Positions 1 through 9,078 are shown, counted from the first letter of the stretch. The stretch is DNA of 42,500 nt from Lachnospiraceae bacterium UBA3310 (GCA_002361355.1 DESQ01000003.1:1-42500), one strand, 5' to 3'. The notes: generated from the letters alone by a model not told the origin. Translations and numbers: made by a program.

Positions 1-68
1 TGACATTTCTTAGCTGGACTTCCTTATTTTGTAAACCGGTCAACGCTTCCGCTCACTTACATTTTTAC

Positions 69-97
69 TTGCTATTTTTCAATCCAAAACTTATGAT
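69..97 (+). promoter_or_regulatory. Candidate sigma-A promoter for the LacI-family gene
   Basis: A -35-like TTGCTA (69-74) and a -10-like TATGAT (92-97) are separated by 17 bases, followed by an A/T-rich stretch before the LacI-family gene. This is a pattern match only; no transcript start is known. Confidence 0.4.
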
Positions 98-169
98 AAA
101 AAATATAACAGCACCATGCGGCTGGTTTTAGCAAAACCCTACCCGGGAAACAAAGGCGGATTTTATGAT

Positions 170-1174
170 ATGAACATTTACGATATTGCCGAGGAGGCCG
201 GCGTATCCATCGCAACGGTATCCAGAGTCATGAATAACAGTCCGAAGGTCAGCGAAAAAACCAAACAAAAAGTAAAAGAAATCATCGAGCGTTCCGACTA
301 TACGCCCAATATCTTCGCACAGGGTCTCGGACTTAATACCATGCATACCATCGGCGTGCTGGTTCCCCGTATTTCCGACGCCTACATGTCCTCCGCCGTG
401 GCTTTTCTGGAGGACAATCTGCACGAAAAAGGTTACGGCTGTATTTTAGGGTGCAGCGGCTTTTCCCGCGCGGAAAAAGAGGCTCACGTATCCATGATGC
501 TCTCCAAAGGCATCGACGCCCTTATACTGGTCGGTTCCACCTATGCCGGGACGGGCGCTTCCGAAGAGGAAACGGATTACATCCGAAAAGCCGCCTCCAA
601 GAGCCCCGTCTTTATCATAAACGGTCTGGTAAGCGGGGAAAACGTCTATTGTACGCTTTCCAATGATTATCAGGCGTCCTATGACGTTACCGCCAGGCTG
701 ATTGGAAATGGCAGACGCAAAATCCTGTTTCTCACGGACTCTCACTCCTACAGCGCCAACCAGAAGCGAAAGGGCTATGAGGACGCCCTCTCCCACGCAA
801 GGCTTCCCGTCGACCCTGCCCTGCAGCTTTTCGTGAAAAATGACATCTATAAAGCGCGGGATCTTCTGCTTTCCCAAAACGGTCTCTCTTTCGACAGTGT
901 GTTCGCGACGGACGACGGTCTCGCCGTTGGAGCTGTCAAATATGCCGGAGAAAAGAGGCTGCAAATCCCAAATGACATTGAGATCGTCGGCTATAATAAC
1001 TCTTCTCTCTGCATCTGCTCCAATCCGGAGCTGACTTCTGTGGATAACAATATCTCCGATGTGTGCTGCGATACGGTGAAGCGCCTGCTTAAGGTACTTG
1101 ACGGACAGGAGGCGGTCTCCGCCCAGAATGTCGTCAACTGCTCCATCGCCCACAGGGAGACGACCTCGTTTTAA
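170..1174 (+). CDS. LacI-family transcriptional regulator
   Basis: DNA-binding sugar-responsive repressor of about 334 residues. The N-terminus (MNIYDIAEEAGVSIATVSRV) is a classical LacI helix-turn-helix and hinge. The rest is a periplasmic-binding-protein-like effector domain (GVLVPRISDAYMS near its start, VFATDDGLAVGAVKYA further on). The open frame continues upstream to an ATG at 116, but family alignment and an AAAGGCGG ribosome site at about 152-159 favour the ATG at 170. It stands head-to-head with nothing in view and converges on uxaC, so control of the neighbouring uronate genes, as a KdgR/UxuR-like regulator, is likely but inferred. The effector is unknown. Confidence 0.9.
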   Translation: MNIYDIAEEAGVSIATVSRVMNNSPKVSEKTKQKVKEIIERSDYTPNIFAQGLGLNTMHTIGVLVPRISDAYMSSAVAFLEDNLHEKGYGCILGCSGFSRAEKEAHVSMMLSKGIDALILVGSTYAGTGASEEETDYIRKAASKSPVFIINGLVSGENVYCTLSNDYQASYDVTARLIGNGRRKILFLTDSHSYSANQKRKGYEDALSHARLPVDPALQLFVKNDIYKARDLLLSQNGLSFDSVFATDDGLAVGAVKYAGEKRLQIPNDIEIVGYNNSSLCICSNPELTSVDNNISDVCCDTVKRLLKVLDGQEAVSAQNVVNCSIAHRETTSF

Positions 1175-1191
1175 ACGGCAAGCCCCAGAAC

Positions 1192-2473
1192 TTATCTTCC
1201 AGCGTCGTGATCCCCCTGGATTCCAAAATATCTTTCCACGTTATAATAGCTGATGCCTTCCACCAGTTTCTTTAATGACGCCGGGTTTGCCGGATATTCG
1301 CCCTCCTCCACCCATTTCCCGATCAGATTACACATGATTCTCCTGAAATAGTCATGTCTGGTGTAGGATAAGAAAGATCTGGAATCCGTCAGCATCCCCA
1401 CAAAATTGCCAAGCAGACTTAAGTTTGCCAGCGATTTCATCTGTTCCTCCATGCCGTCTCTGGTGTCCAAAAACCACCACGCCGCGCCCATCTGCATCTT
1501 TCCGGGAATTTCCTCCGACTGAAATGCGCCGATGCAGGTCGCGATCTGGTTAAAATCGCTCGCATCCAAAGAGTATATAATTGTCTTCGGAAGCTCATCC
1601 GTTTGATCCAGTTGTGAAAAGAACGCTGCCATCTCGTTGGCACAGCTGCTCTTTGCAATCATGTCAAAACCAGTGTCCGGCCCTTCCAGCCGAAACATTT
1701 TCTCATTGACATTTCTGGTGCAGGAATAGTGAAGTTCCATGACCATATTTTCTTTTTTATACTTTTTTGCAAGGGAGAGCAGAATAGCCGTCTGATATTT
1801 GTCGATTTCCAGTTTGGTAAGCCTCTCGCCCTGCAAGCGCCCCTATGTAATCCGCGAAACCGTCCTTCTGAATATTAATCGCCTTGTCCGGTCTGTAAGA
1901 CGGGCAGACCATAAAGGAAACGGTCTCGTCCGCCGCAATCTTCTCATGCCATTCCAGCGTATCCACCGGATCATCCGTCGTGCCAATATATTTTACATTG
2001 GACTGTTCAATGATCCCTCTCACCGTAAGTTTATCGGAAGTTTGCAAAAGTTCGGTGGTTTTCTTCCAAACCGCCTCCGCATTTTCTGGTGTAAGCGCCT
2101 CGTCTATACCAAAATATTTTTTTAGCTCCAAGTTACACCAGTGATACATCGGATTGCCGATCGCCATCTCCAGACTCTCCGCAAACTTTAAAAATTTCTC
2201 GTAAGGATCTTTATCCCCGGTAATGTACTCCTCAGGTACGCCGTTGGAACGCATGACTCTCCATTTATAATGGTCGCCAAAGTATGTGCCGTCCGCATTC
2301 TTTCCGCCAAGCCATACTTCCGCGATATTCTCATACCTTCTGTTCTCATAAATTTCTTTCGGAGAAATGTGACAATGATAATCTATCAAAGGCAGCTTCT
2401 CTGCATGATCATGAAACAATCTCTTCGCCGTCTCGTTTTTCAGCATAAAATCCTCGTTTAAAAATCCTCCCAT
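1192..2473 (-). pseudogene. uxaC: Glucuronate/uronate isomerase, broken by an internal deletion
   Basis: Uronate isomerase converts D-glucuronate to D-fructuronate and D-galacturonate to D-tagaturonate. The 5' part (about 1820-2473) reads as normal UxaC from MGGFLNEDFMLKNETAKRLF through LIDYHCHISPKEI (metal-binding HxH) and TDDPVDTLEWH, up to FADYIGALA. The 3' part (1192-1836) resumes in another frame at LQGERLTKLEIDKYQTAIL and runs to the normal C-terminus with LTDSRSFLSYTRHDYFRR. The two parts total roughly 430 residues; the family is near 465-470. So a non-multiple-of-three deletion, probably of 30-60 codons including the conserved SDH region, joined the sequence near 1825-1840. The start at 2473 is chosen for a GGAGG 6 bases upstream. 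A catabolite-control site lies upstream at 2536. Confidence 0.85.
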
Positions 2474-2535
2474 AATTACCTCCGCCACATTCCAAACCTT
2501 GTTTTCTGTTTCCGTCTACCCCCATCTGCACTATA

Positions 2536-2549
2536 TGTAAGCGCTTACA
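2536..2549 (-). promoter_or_regulatory. Perfect palindrome matching the CcpA cre / LacI-family operator consensus
   Basis: TGTAAGCGCTTACA is a perfect 14-bp palindrome that fits every position of the cre consensus TGWAARCGYTWNCW. It lies about 60 bases upstream of the uxaC start, in the divergent region shared with the carbonic anhydrase gene. Catabolite repression by CcpA, or binding by the LacI-family protein encoded at 170-1174, are both possible. Confidence 0.65.
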
Positions 2550-2650
2550 AAAAGTAAACAATATTTTTTTTATTTGGTCAAGTGTAAACGCCTATATTTG
2601 CGGCAGCACAAGGCTTTTGATTTTACTTCTTTCCGTACTGTAACAGAGTA

Positions 2651-2659
2651 TGTTATAAT
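2651..2659 (+). promoter_or_regulatory. Extended -10 promoter element for the carbonic anhydrase gene
   Basis: TGTTATAAT is an exact extended -10 motif (TGN-TATAAT), 75 bases before the chosen carbonic anhydrase start. The -35 region 17 bases further upstream (TTCCGT) is poor, which is usual for extended -10 promoters. Confidence 0.45.
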
Positions 2660-2733
2660 ATACACAGACGCACCGAGCAGTGCAAAATTTTCCAAGCGCA
2701 CACTGCAACAATGTAGAAGGAGGCATGAAATCT

Positions 2734-3306
2734 ATGGCACATCATCAAAATTTATCTGCGACAGACGCAATGTCGAAATTAAAAGCGGGAAACGAGCGTT
2801 ATCTGGAAGCCGCAACGAATCCGGGCGATGTTTCCAAACAAATCCGGCAAAAAACCTGCGACGAGGGACAGACCCCTTATGCTATCGTTATCACCTGCTC
2901 AGACTCCAGAGTCATTCCGGAGAGCATCTTCTGTGCAGGAATCGGTGAACTGTTTACCATCCGTGTAGCCGGAAACGTGATGGATCACCATCAGTTGGGA
3001 AGCGTGGAGTACGCTTCCGGCCATCTGGGAACAAATCTTGTAGTTGTATTGGGCCATACCCACTGCGGCGCTGTGGGCGCAGCCGTAACCAGCAATCCTG
3101 ACGGGTTTGTAAAGTACATAACCGATGAAATTAAAAAAGCGATCGGCGACGAAAAAGATGAGTTGAAGGCCTGCCGTTTAAACGTGGAGAGAAGTGTTTC
3201 CATCATCAGAGACCAGCTCAAGCTCACAGATTCTTCGGATTTGAAAGTATGCGGCGCCATTTACAATATCGACAGCGGTCTTGTGGAATTTCTGGATGAA
3301 GTATAA
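2734..3306 (+). CDS. Beta-class carbonic anhydrase
   Basis: Zinc enzyme for reversible hydration of CO2 to bicarbonate in the cytoplasm. From the ATG at 2734 the protein has 190 residues. Beta-class landmarks are present: the zinc ligand Cys55 in CSDSR with the Asp57/Arg59 dyad, then His108 and Cys111 in GHTHCGAVG. A short C-terminal region follows (KVCGAIYNIDSGLVEFL). AGGAGG ends at 2723; the ATG at 2725 is only 1 base away while the ATG at 2734 is 10 bases away, so 2734 is preferred. It sits alone between a divergent uxaC and a terminator, so it is probably monocistronic and unrelated in function to the uronate genes. Confidence 0.93.
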   Translation: MAHHQNLSATDAMSKLKAGNERYLEAATNPGDVSKQIRQKTCDEGQTPYAIVITCSDSRVIPESIFCAGIGELFTIRVAGNVMDHHQLGSVEYASGHLGTNLVVVLGHTHCGAVGAAVTSNPDGFVKYITDEIKKAIGDEKDELKACRLNVERSVSIIRDQLKLTDSSDLKVCGAIYNIDSGLVEFLDEV

Positions 3307-3340
3307 GCAATTTCAGGCAATATCTTTGGGGTGTTACATA

Positions 3341-3375
3341 AAAGGACGGAAACCGGATGGTTTTCGTCCTTTTTC
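3341..3375 (+). terminator. Rho-independent terminator after carbonic anhydrase
   Basis: A 14-bp stem (AAAGGACGGAAACC with GGTTTTCGTCCTTT, one G-T wobble) closes a 4-base loop and runs into a T-rich tail. It lies 35 bases after the carbonic anhydrase stop and could also end kduD-side antisense transcription. Confidence 0.75.
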
Positions 3376-3429
3376 TATTAAAACCTATCCCTGCACTCTG
3401 GCTCGTGCAGCGTTCATTCCCGCGGCTCT

Positions 3430-4236
3430 TTATTTAGGCTGCTTACCAATGTAGGCGAGTATGCCGCCGTCTACATACAGCACATGACCGTTGACAAAAT
3501 TGGAAGCCTCGGAAGCCAGAAATACCGCTGGCCCCTGCAAATCCTCCGTAACGCCCCAGCGGGCAGCCGGCGTCTTTGCGATGATAAACTGGTCGAACGG
3601 ATGTCTGCTGCCGTCAGGCTGAATCTCACGCAGAGGTGCGGTCTGTGGCGTTGCAATATAGCCGGGGCCTATGCCGTTACACTGAATATTAAACTCACCG
3701 TACTCCGATGCAATATTTCTCGTCAACATTTTCAGGCCGCCCTTTGCCGCCGCATAGGCGGACACGGTCTCGCGTCCAAGCTCGCTCATCATGGAGCAGA
3801 TGTTAATGATTTTCCCGTGACCCTTTTTGATCATCCCCGGAATCACTGCCTTGGACACGATAAAGGGCGCGTTTAAATCTACGTCTATTACCTGCCTGAA
3901 CTCTTCCGCCGTCATCTCGCACATGGGAATCCTCTTGATGATCCCGGCATTGTTTACCAAAATATCTATGCTTCCCACTTCCTTCTCGATCTTCGCCACC
4001 AGCGTTTCTACCTGCGCCTCGTCCGTCACGTCGCACACATAGCCATGCGCCTTGATTCCTTTTTCCTCATAGGCCGCAAGCCCCTTATCCACCAGCTCCT
4101 GCCTGATATCGTTAAATACGATGGTTGCGCCCGCCGCCGCATAAGCGCTGGCAATGGCAAAACCGATCCCATAGGAAGCGCCCGTGACAAGCGCCACTTT
4201 TCCCTCCAGTGAAAGCTGTTTCATAAAATCATTCAT
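3430..4236 (-). CDS. kduD: Short-chain dehydrogenase, KduD / gluconate 5-dehydrogenase type
   Basis: NAD(P)-dependent SDR of 268 residues that interconverts a keto-sugar acid and its hydroxy form. In the unsaturated-uronate pathway KduD makes 2-keto-3-deoxygluconate from the KduI product. Visible features: the TGASYGIG cofactor loop, the NNAG motif (DILVNNAGIIKR), the catalytic Ser and Tyr-x3-Lys (SAYAAAKGG), and a C-terminal RHPFDQFIIAKTPAARWG segment typical of the KduD/Gno branch. It starts 41 bases after the stop of the kduI remnant, so the two once formed a kduI-kduD operon. The kduI promoter region was lost in the adjacent deletion, so expression of this intact gene is doubtful. Gluconate 5-dehydrogenase activity is an alternative. 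Confidence 0.88.
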   Translation of the reverse strand: MNDFMKQLSLEGKVALVTGASYGIGFAIASAYAAAGATIVFNDIRQELVDKGLAAYEEKGIKAHGYVCDVTDEAQVETLVAKIEKEVGSIDILVNNAGIIKRIPMCEMTAEEFRQVIDVDLNAPFIVSKAVIPGMIKKGHGKIINICSMMSELGRETVSAYAAAKGGLKMLTRNIASEYGEFNIQCNGIGPGYIATPQTAPLREIQPDGSRHPFDQFIIAKTPAARWGVTEDLQGPAVFLASEASNFVNGHVLYVDGGILAYIGKQPK

Positions 4237-4277
4237 CGCTGCTTCTCCTTTTCTGCATCTGTTTGTATCGTAAAGCT

Positions 4278-4538
4278 CTACCGCAAATCCTCCATCGCCA
4301 CACCGTCCATATCGTCAAAAGCCTGATTCTCGCCAACCATGCCCCAGATAAACGTATAGGCTCTGGTTCCGCTGCCCGCATGAATCGACCAGCTCGGGGA
4401 GATCACCGCCTCCTCATTCCTCATAACGATATGTCTGGTCTCGTCCGGCTCTCCCATATAATGCATGACAAAGGCATCCTCCGGCATCTCAAAATAGAGA
4501 TAAACCTCCATACGCCTGTCGTGCGTATGGCATGGCAT
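4278..4538 (-). pseudogene. kduI: 3' remnant of 5-keto-4-deoxyuronate isomerase
   Basis: KduI isomerises 5-keto-4-deoxyuronate in unsaturated glucuronide/galacturonide breakdown. Only the C-terminal 86 residues of a roughly 275-residue cupin protein remain, starting exactly at MPCHTHDRRMEVYLYF, the metal-binding HTHxRRxE segment, and running through GEPDETRHIV and SPSWSIHAGSG to the normal end. Immediately upstream there is an in-frame TGA three codons before this ATG, and no KduI-like sequence. An AGAGGAGG just ahead of the ATG is fortuitous. The break abuts the truncated start of the divergent lyase gene. The remnant lacks two thirds of the protein, so it is very unlikely to be functional. 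Confidence 0.88.
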
Positions 4539-4542
4539 CCTC

Positions 4543-6167
4543 CTCTGTCAGCCACAGACTATATGGATTTTACACGAACCGGAAACAGAACCCGTTACGA
4601 GGATAAATTTTTTGCCAGACGACAGGCCCTGTCCTCTCTGGCTCTGGCCGAATGCGCAGACGACAGACAGCGGTTTCTCGACGATATCATAAACGGTGTC
4701 TTCGCCATCTGTGAAGAAAGCGGCTGGCAGCTCCCCGCCCACAACACCTATGTCAGGGACACGCCACAGCTCCCCCTGCCGGATCGAAGCGCTCCGGTTT
4801 TAGATCTCTCTGCCTGTGAGACGAGAGCCATCCTGGCAACTGTATATTACCTGCTCCGCGATCGTCTGGATGCGCTCTCCCCGGCTGTCACCGCACGTAT
4901 TAGATATGAATTAAACCAACGCATTTTCCAACCCTATCTGGAAGAGCATTTCTGGTGGATGGGAGACGGCGTGCAACCTATGAACAACTGGACGATCTGG
5001 TGCACGCAGAATGTCCTCCTCTCTGTTTTTCTGACCGATACCGATCGAACCTTTCGGGCAAAAATCCTTCTGAAAGCCTGCCGGAGCGTGGATTATTTTC
5101 TGGACGAATACGGGGATGACGGCTGCTGCGACGAGGGCGCGCAATATTACCGCCACGCCGGATTGTGTCTTTTTCATGTGACGGAAATTTTAAACGCTGT
5201 GACAGATCACGCCTTCGCATCGCTCTATGAAGAACCTAAAATTCAAAATATGGCATCCTATATTTTGAATGTACATGTGGACGGGAAATATTATGTCAAC
5301 TTTGCCGATTGTTCTCCTGTTGCGGGAAGAGCCGGCACAAGGGAGTTTCTTTTTGCTGAACGCATACACAATGCGGATATGATGCGCTTTGCCGCCAGCG
5401 ATTATATGGCGGGCGGGCAGGACGCCCTTCTCCTGCCCTCCGAAAACAATTTATATTACCGCCTCTTAAACGGCTTTACCGCCAATCGCATCACAAAATA
5501 CGCTTTCGCTCATGCCGGAAAAATTTCGCACCCCGATCTGTTCTATCAAAGCGTAGGACTTTTTATCGCCAGGGACGATACCTATTGTCTGGCTGTCAAA
5601 GCCGGGGACAATGCGGACAGCCACAACCACAATGACACCGGCAGCTTTACCGTATACAAAAACGGCGCGCCCCTGCTGATCGACGTGGGCGTAGAAAGCT
5701 ACACCCAAAAAACCTTCTCCCCGCAAAGATACGAAATCTGGACCATGCAGTCCGCCTACCATAACCTGCCCACCATAAACGGCATGATGCAGTCGGACGG
5801 CGAAATTTACCGCGCCACCGACATCTCTTATCATATGGGTGATAATCTGTGCGAAATTTCTATTGATATCGCCAAAGCCTATCCATCGCAATCCGGTTTG
5901 CTCTCTTACCAGCGGACTGCCTCTCTCTATAAAGGCGCTGAAATTGTAGTAAGGGACTGCTTTGCCTTTGATAAAGCCGCCTCTGACGGCCAAAAGAACA
6001 CAGTTGTGCTGAGTTTGATGAGTTATGAAGAGCCGATTTTGCAGCCTGACGCGGCCAGCCTTTCCTTCCGCCTCGGCAGCCTGGGAACACTCGTTTTATC
6101 CGGCGTGTCTCTTCTCTCTGTGGAAACCATTCCCATCACTGATGCCCGTCTTAAACTCGCGGTTTAA
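4543..6167 (+). pseudogene. Heparinase II/III-family lyase, 5'-truncated
   Basis: Polysaccharide lyase of the heparinase II/III type, which releases unsaturated uronic acids that KduI/KduD then process. Family-like sequence starts abruptly at LSATDYMDFTRTGNR, inside the normal N-terminal alpha-toroid, and continues through WWMGDGVQPMNNWTIWC and DGCCDEGAQYYRHAG (catalytic-cleft Glu/Tyr region) into the beta-sheet domain (SHNHNDTGSFTVYKNG) up to 6167. The long open frame extending left to 4263 is antisense to kduI and is not lyase. An internal ATG at 4563 could restart translation of about 535 residues, but the natural start and promoter are gone. No signal peptide is visible because that end is missing. 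Confidence 0.8.
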
Positions 6168-6230
6168 TTATATATAAAAAATAGGTTTGTCAATGACAGT
6201 TTAGAAACGGCTTTTTCATAGTTATATCAT

Positions 6231-6276
6231 AACAAACAAAAAAACAGTACAGTCCTGTTGATTTGGACTATACTGT
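6231..6276 (-). terminator. Terminator downstream of the AlbA-domain gene
   Basis: On the minus strand a stem of about 12 bp (6265-6276 with 6244-6255, one mismatch) around a 9-base loop is followed by a run of seven T residues. It lies about 55 bases beyond the stop of the AlbA-domain gene at 6332. Confidence 0.7.
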
Positions 6277-6331
6277 CTTAAATGGATATCACTTATCACT
6301 TTTATCCCTAAGATGCAGCGCCATCTTAATT

Positions 6332-7849
6332 TTATTTTAGAATCCAGCGCCCGTTTCTGTTTGAACCCTCTCTTATCAGTGCACCTTCTTCCCTTAGTTC
6401 TTTTATATCGCTCTGTACCTGCTTTCTGCTCAGTCCCAATTCTATCATCAACATTGTTTGTGTCATTGTGGAATCCCTTTTCAGCCATTCCAGTATTGCC
6501 TGTTTTCTTTCGTCGCCCTTTCGGTTCGTTTTTGGCTCCTTTTTGGCTCCTTTTTGGCTCCTTTTTGGCTCCTTTTTGGCTCTTTTGGGGCTCTCTTTTA
6601 AAAATGCTTGATGCACAAACAATCTGGATATAAAATAGCTACGATCATCATCTGTCTCAAACTCCGGCTTTGGCGATCCATTTACCTCAAGTGCCTCAAG
6701 TATTTTCTTAAATCCGGTATTTCTACCCTCGGTCAAATGCAGCTCTTTTAAAAAATCTCCGATTCGCCGATTTCTATATCTTCGGTTTGACACACGATAA
6801 TTCTTTAATCCTTCCTTTGTTACCGAGCGATCCGGCCCCGGAAAACTTACAATCTCTATTCTGTCATATTCAACACGCACTTCGACCGGTTCCCAGACAT
6901 CATAGGCACGATGATACACCGCATTAGACAAAGCCTCCTCTATTGCTGCATATGGATAATTAAAAAAACGATCCGCTTCCGCCCGATCCGAATGTTTAAC
7001 TACTTTTTCCGTAATAATTGTATTTTTAATAAACCGAAGCGCATCTCTTAGTTGCTGATGAATCGGCCCTTTAAATGTATTTTCTATAATATCATTTCCA
7101 CCTAATCCTCCTGGAAACTGCACAACGTCAATCTGCGTGTAGGGAAAGAACTTGTCCGGTTCCATACTAAAAAACATCAGTCCAACATTTTTGGGCTTTA
7201 TATACTCAGGAAGTCTGCTAATGATATTCATATCACTGCACACTTCTACAAAGTCTCCTGTTTTTGATTTCTCATACAGAGAACTTTTAACTTCTTTCAA
7301 ATAGTTTTGAATAAGCGTTATATTCAAATCAGCTATCTCTGCCTGATGATTTATTCTGTCATCAAACGGTACTCTATTAGCAAGATTAAACAAATCTTTT
7401 TCTTCATCATCTGATGGCTCAACCGTATTTGACGCTTTGCGGATATAGTGAATACGTTCCTTGTTCTCCTTTGCCATAGTTTTAGGTGAGGAATATGGCC
7501 TGTTATCTCCACCCGGACACCAAAGAATAATAAACGTCTTTTCCTGATAAGTCTCTATGCCGACTATTGGCGTATACGCAGGTCTTATCAGCCTGCACTT
7601 TGCATAAATATCTCTCTGGAAAATATCAAGTTTATCTACCGGAACACCTCTTAACGGATAAGCCGGCCTTCCGTTATTCTCACCGACGCCAATAACAATG
7701 TAGCCGCCGCCCCAATTATCAAGATCATTCGCAAATGCACAAACTGTCTTTAAGGAAGCCGCAGGATCCCACGTCTCTTTAAACTCAATTCTTGCCCATT
7801 CTACTACTTCTCCTGACAGTACTGTTTTTATATTCGTTGGTATAGCCAT
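6332..7849 (-). CDS. AlbA/Schlafen-type DNA-binding domain protein with ATPase-like and winged-helix domains
   Basis: 505 residues, of the group often annotated as putative ATP-dependent helicase or transcriptional regulator. The N-terminal AlbA_2 domain (EFKETWDPAASLKTVCAFAND, then GGGYIVIGVGENNG) covers about residues 20-140. A GHKL-like ATPase segment follows (EEALSNAVYHRAYD, VSFPGPDRSV), then a family tail GRNTGFKKILEALE. A Lys/Pro/Gln/Arg-rich linker is encoded by 11-bp tandem repeats. The C-terminus (TMTQTMLMIELGLSRKQVQ) is a winged helix. The start is supported by GGAAGAG 5 bases upstream. The target and effector are unknown, and no partner gene is adjacent. Confidence 0.85.
   Translation of the reverse strand: MAIPTNIKTVLSGEVVEWARIEFKETWDPAASLKTVCAFANDLDNWGGGYIVIGVGENNGRPAYPLRGVPVDKLDIFQRDIYAKCRLIRPAYTPIVGIETYQEKTFIILWCPGGDNRPYSSPKTMAKENKERIHYIRKASNTVEPSDDEEKDLFNLANRVPFDDRINHQAEIADLNITLIQNYLKEVKSSLYEKSKTGDFVEVCSDMNIISRLPEYIKPKNVGLMFFSMEPDKFFPYTQIDVVQFPGGLGGNDIIENTFKGPIHQQLRDALRFIKNTIITEKVVKHSDRAEADRFFNYPYAAIEEALSNAVYHRAYDVWEPVEVRVEYDRIEIVSFPGPDRSVTKEGLKNYRVSNRRYRNRRIGDFLKELHLTEGRNTGFKKILEALEVNGSPKPEFETDDDRSYFISRLFVHQAFLKESPKRAKKEPKRSQKGAKKEPKTNRKGDERKQAILEWLKRDSTMTQTMLMIELGLSRKQVQSDIKELREEGALIREGSNRNGRWILK
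6529..6583 (+). repeat. 11-bp tandem repeat inside the AlbA-domain gene
   Basis: The unit TTTTTGGCTCC occurs four times perfectly (6529-6572) and a fifth time with one change (6573-6583); a degenerate sixth follows. On the coding strand it encodes the KEPKRSQKGAK-type linker. Eleven is not a multiple of three, so a gain or loss of one unit would shift the frame of the C-terminal winged helix. Confidence 0.95.
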
Positions 7850-7884
7850 ATGATCTCTTCCTTTTCCACAGGATGAATACTTAC

Positions 7885-9066
7885 CTATTTCTTCACACCC
7901 TTCGCTCCGGACAGATTGGCATTCTGCAAGATATTGCTGTCAAAAGAGGTGAGCATGCTCTGCTCCTCCCGCTCCCTCTTAAGTGCCAGTTTCACCATAT
8001 CGTCCAAAAGCTCCGCATAGGGCTTGCCAAGCGATTCCCAGAGATAGAAGGCAAGAGAACCCGGAATGGGATTGATTTCATTGACATACACCTGATCTGT
8101 GTCCTTATCAATCATAAAGTCAATCCGCGATACCCCGTTACAGCCAAGCGTCTGAAATGTTTTAACCGCCATCTGGCGAATTTCTTCGCGTTTTTCGGCA
8201 GTCAGATTTGCCGGCAGTTCTCTCCTCGCGGTTCTCATACCCTCAGAGCCGCCCTTGCCGCCCGCCACATATTTATCCTCATAGCTTAAAATCTCATCGC
8301 TGGAAATCGGCTCCTCGCACTCGGATGCCTGTGCTTCCTCATAATCTCCCAGAACCGCGCAGTTGATCTCACGAAGATTCATAATCGCCCGCTCCACCAA
8401 TACTTTCGGCCCAAAAGTGAAGGCATACTCTAAAGCCTCTCTCAACTCCTCCCTGTCTTTCGCCACCTTGATGCCCACGCTGGAACCCAGATTGACAGGT
8501 TTTACGATAACCGGGTAAGGAATTTTCTCCTCCACCCTGGCATAGGCCGCCTCCTCGCCGCTCTGGTATTCCTTCCCATAAAGCGTCACACAGTCCAAAA
8601 CGGGAATATTGTTGTCTTTCAGGACGGTTTTCATCACATACTTATCCATGGTCACAGCCGAAGCCATCACATCGCAGCCCACAAAGGGAATATTGTAATG
8701 CCGCAGAAATCCCTGCAGAGAACCATCCTCCACGTTAGCGCCATGCACCACGGGAAACGCTACGTCAATCTGCGCCACCTCGGAACTGCCAAATTTCTTT
8801 TCGGGATATTGGATCAGCTTTGCGCCGTTCTGTTCACCCATCAGAAACACGCGCGTACTCTTTTTTAGCAGTTCGGGAATATTTTTGTAATTGGCTATGT
8901 CAGCAATCAGTTCACCCGTGTAGAGTTCGTTCTCTTTTGTGATATAAATCGGAACTAAATCATATTTTTCCCTGTCAAAGGCATTATAAGCCTGCAGCCC
9001 GGAGATGACAGACACTTCATGCTCCACACTCTTTCCTCCAAAAAACACACCCACACGAATTTTCAT
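7885..9066 (-). CDS. ddl: D-alanine--D-alanine ligase
   Basis: ATP-grasp enzyme joining two D-alanines for peptidoglycan precursors. 393 residues. The N-terminal GGKSVEHEVSVISG motif, ATP-grasp core (YPVIVKPVNLGSSVGIKVA), omega-loop LSYEDKYVAGG and C-terminal VNEINPIPGS Mg/ATP motif are all seen. A Tyr in the omega loop is the usual sign of D-Ala:D-Ala rather than D-Ala:D-lactate specificity. The start has an AAGGAGG ribosome site. It follows the MurF-like gene by 12 bases, so product and acceptor ligase are co-expressed: Ddl makes the dipeptide that MurF attaches. It is slightly longer than the usual 350-residue form because of C-terminal and omega-region extensions. Confidence 0.95.
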   Translation of the reverse strand: MKIRVGVFFGGKSVEHEVSVISGLQAYNAFDREKYDLVPIYITKENELYTGELIADIANYKNIPELLKKSTRVFLMGEQNGAKLIQYPEKKFGSSEVAQIDVAFPVVHGANVEDGSLQGFLRHYNIPFVGCDVMASAVTMDKYVMKTVLKDNNIPVLDCVTLYGKEYQSGEEAAYARVEEKIPYPVIVKPVNLGSSVGIKVAKDREELREALEYAFTFGPKVLVERAIMNLREINCAVLGDYEEAQASECEEPISSDEILSYEDKYVAGGKGGSEGMRTARRELPANLTAEKREEIRQMAVKTFQTLGCNGVSRIDFMIDKDTDQVYVNEINPIPGSLAFYLWESLGKPYAELLDDMVKLALKREREEQSMLTSFDSNILQNANLSGAKGVKK

Positions 9067-9078
9067 AATATCCTCCTT

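Noticed and set aside
446..1153. 235-residue minus-strand frame within the LacI-family gene
   Set aside because: Shadow of a well-supported LacI-family gene; no recognisable domain.
4263..4542. N-terminal extension of the lyase reading frame
   Set aside because: These bases are antisense to the kduI remnant, which has clear family sequence; the extension has no lyase similarity.
6529..6583. CRISPR-like array
   Set aside because: Contiguous 11-bp units without spacers, inside a coding sequence.
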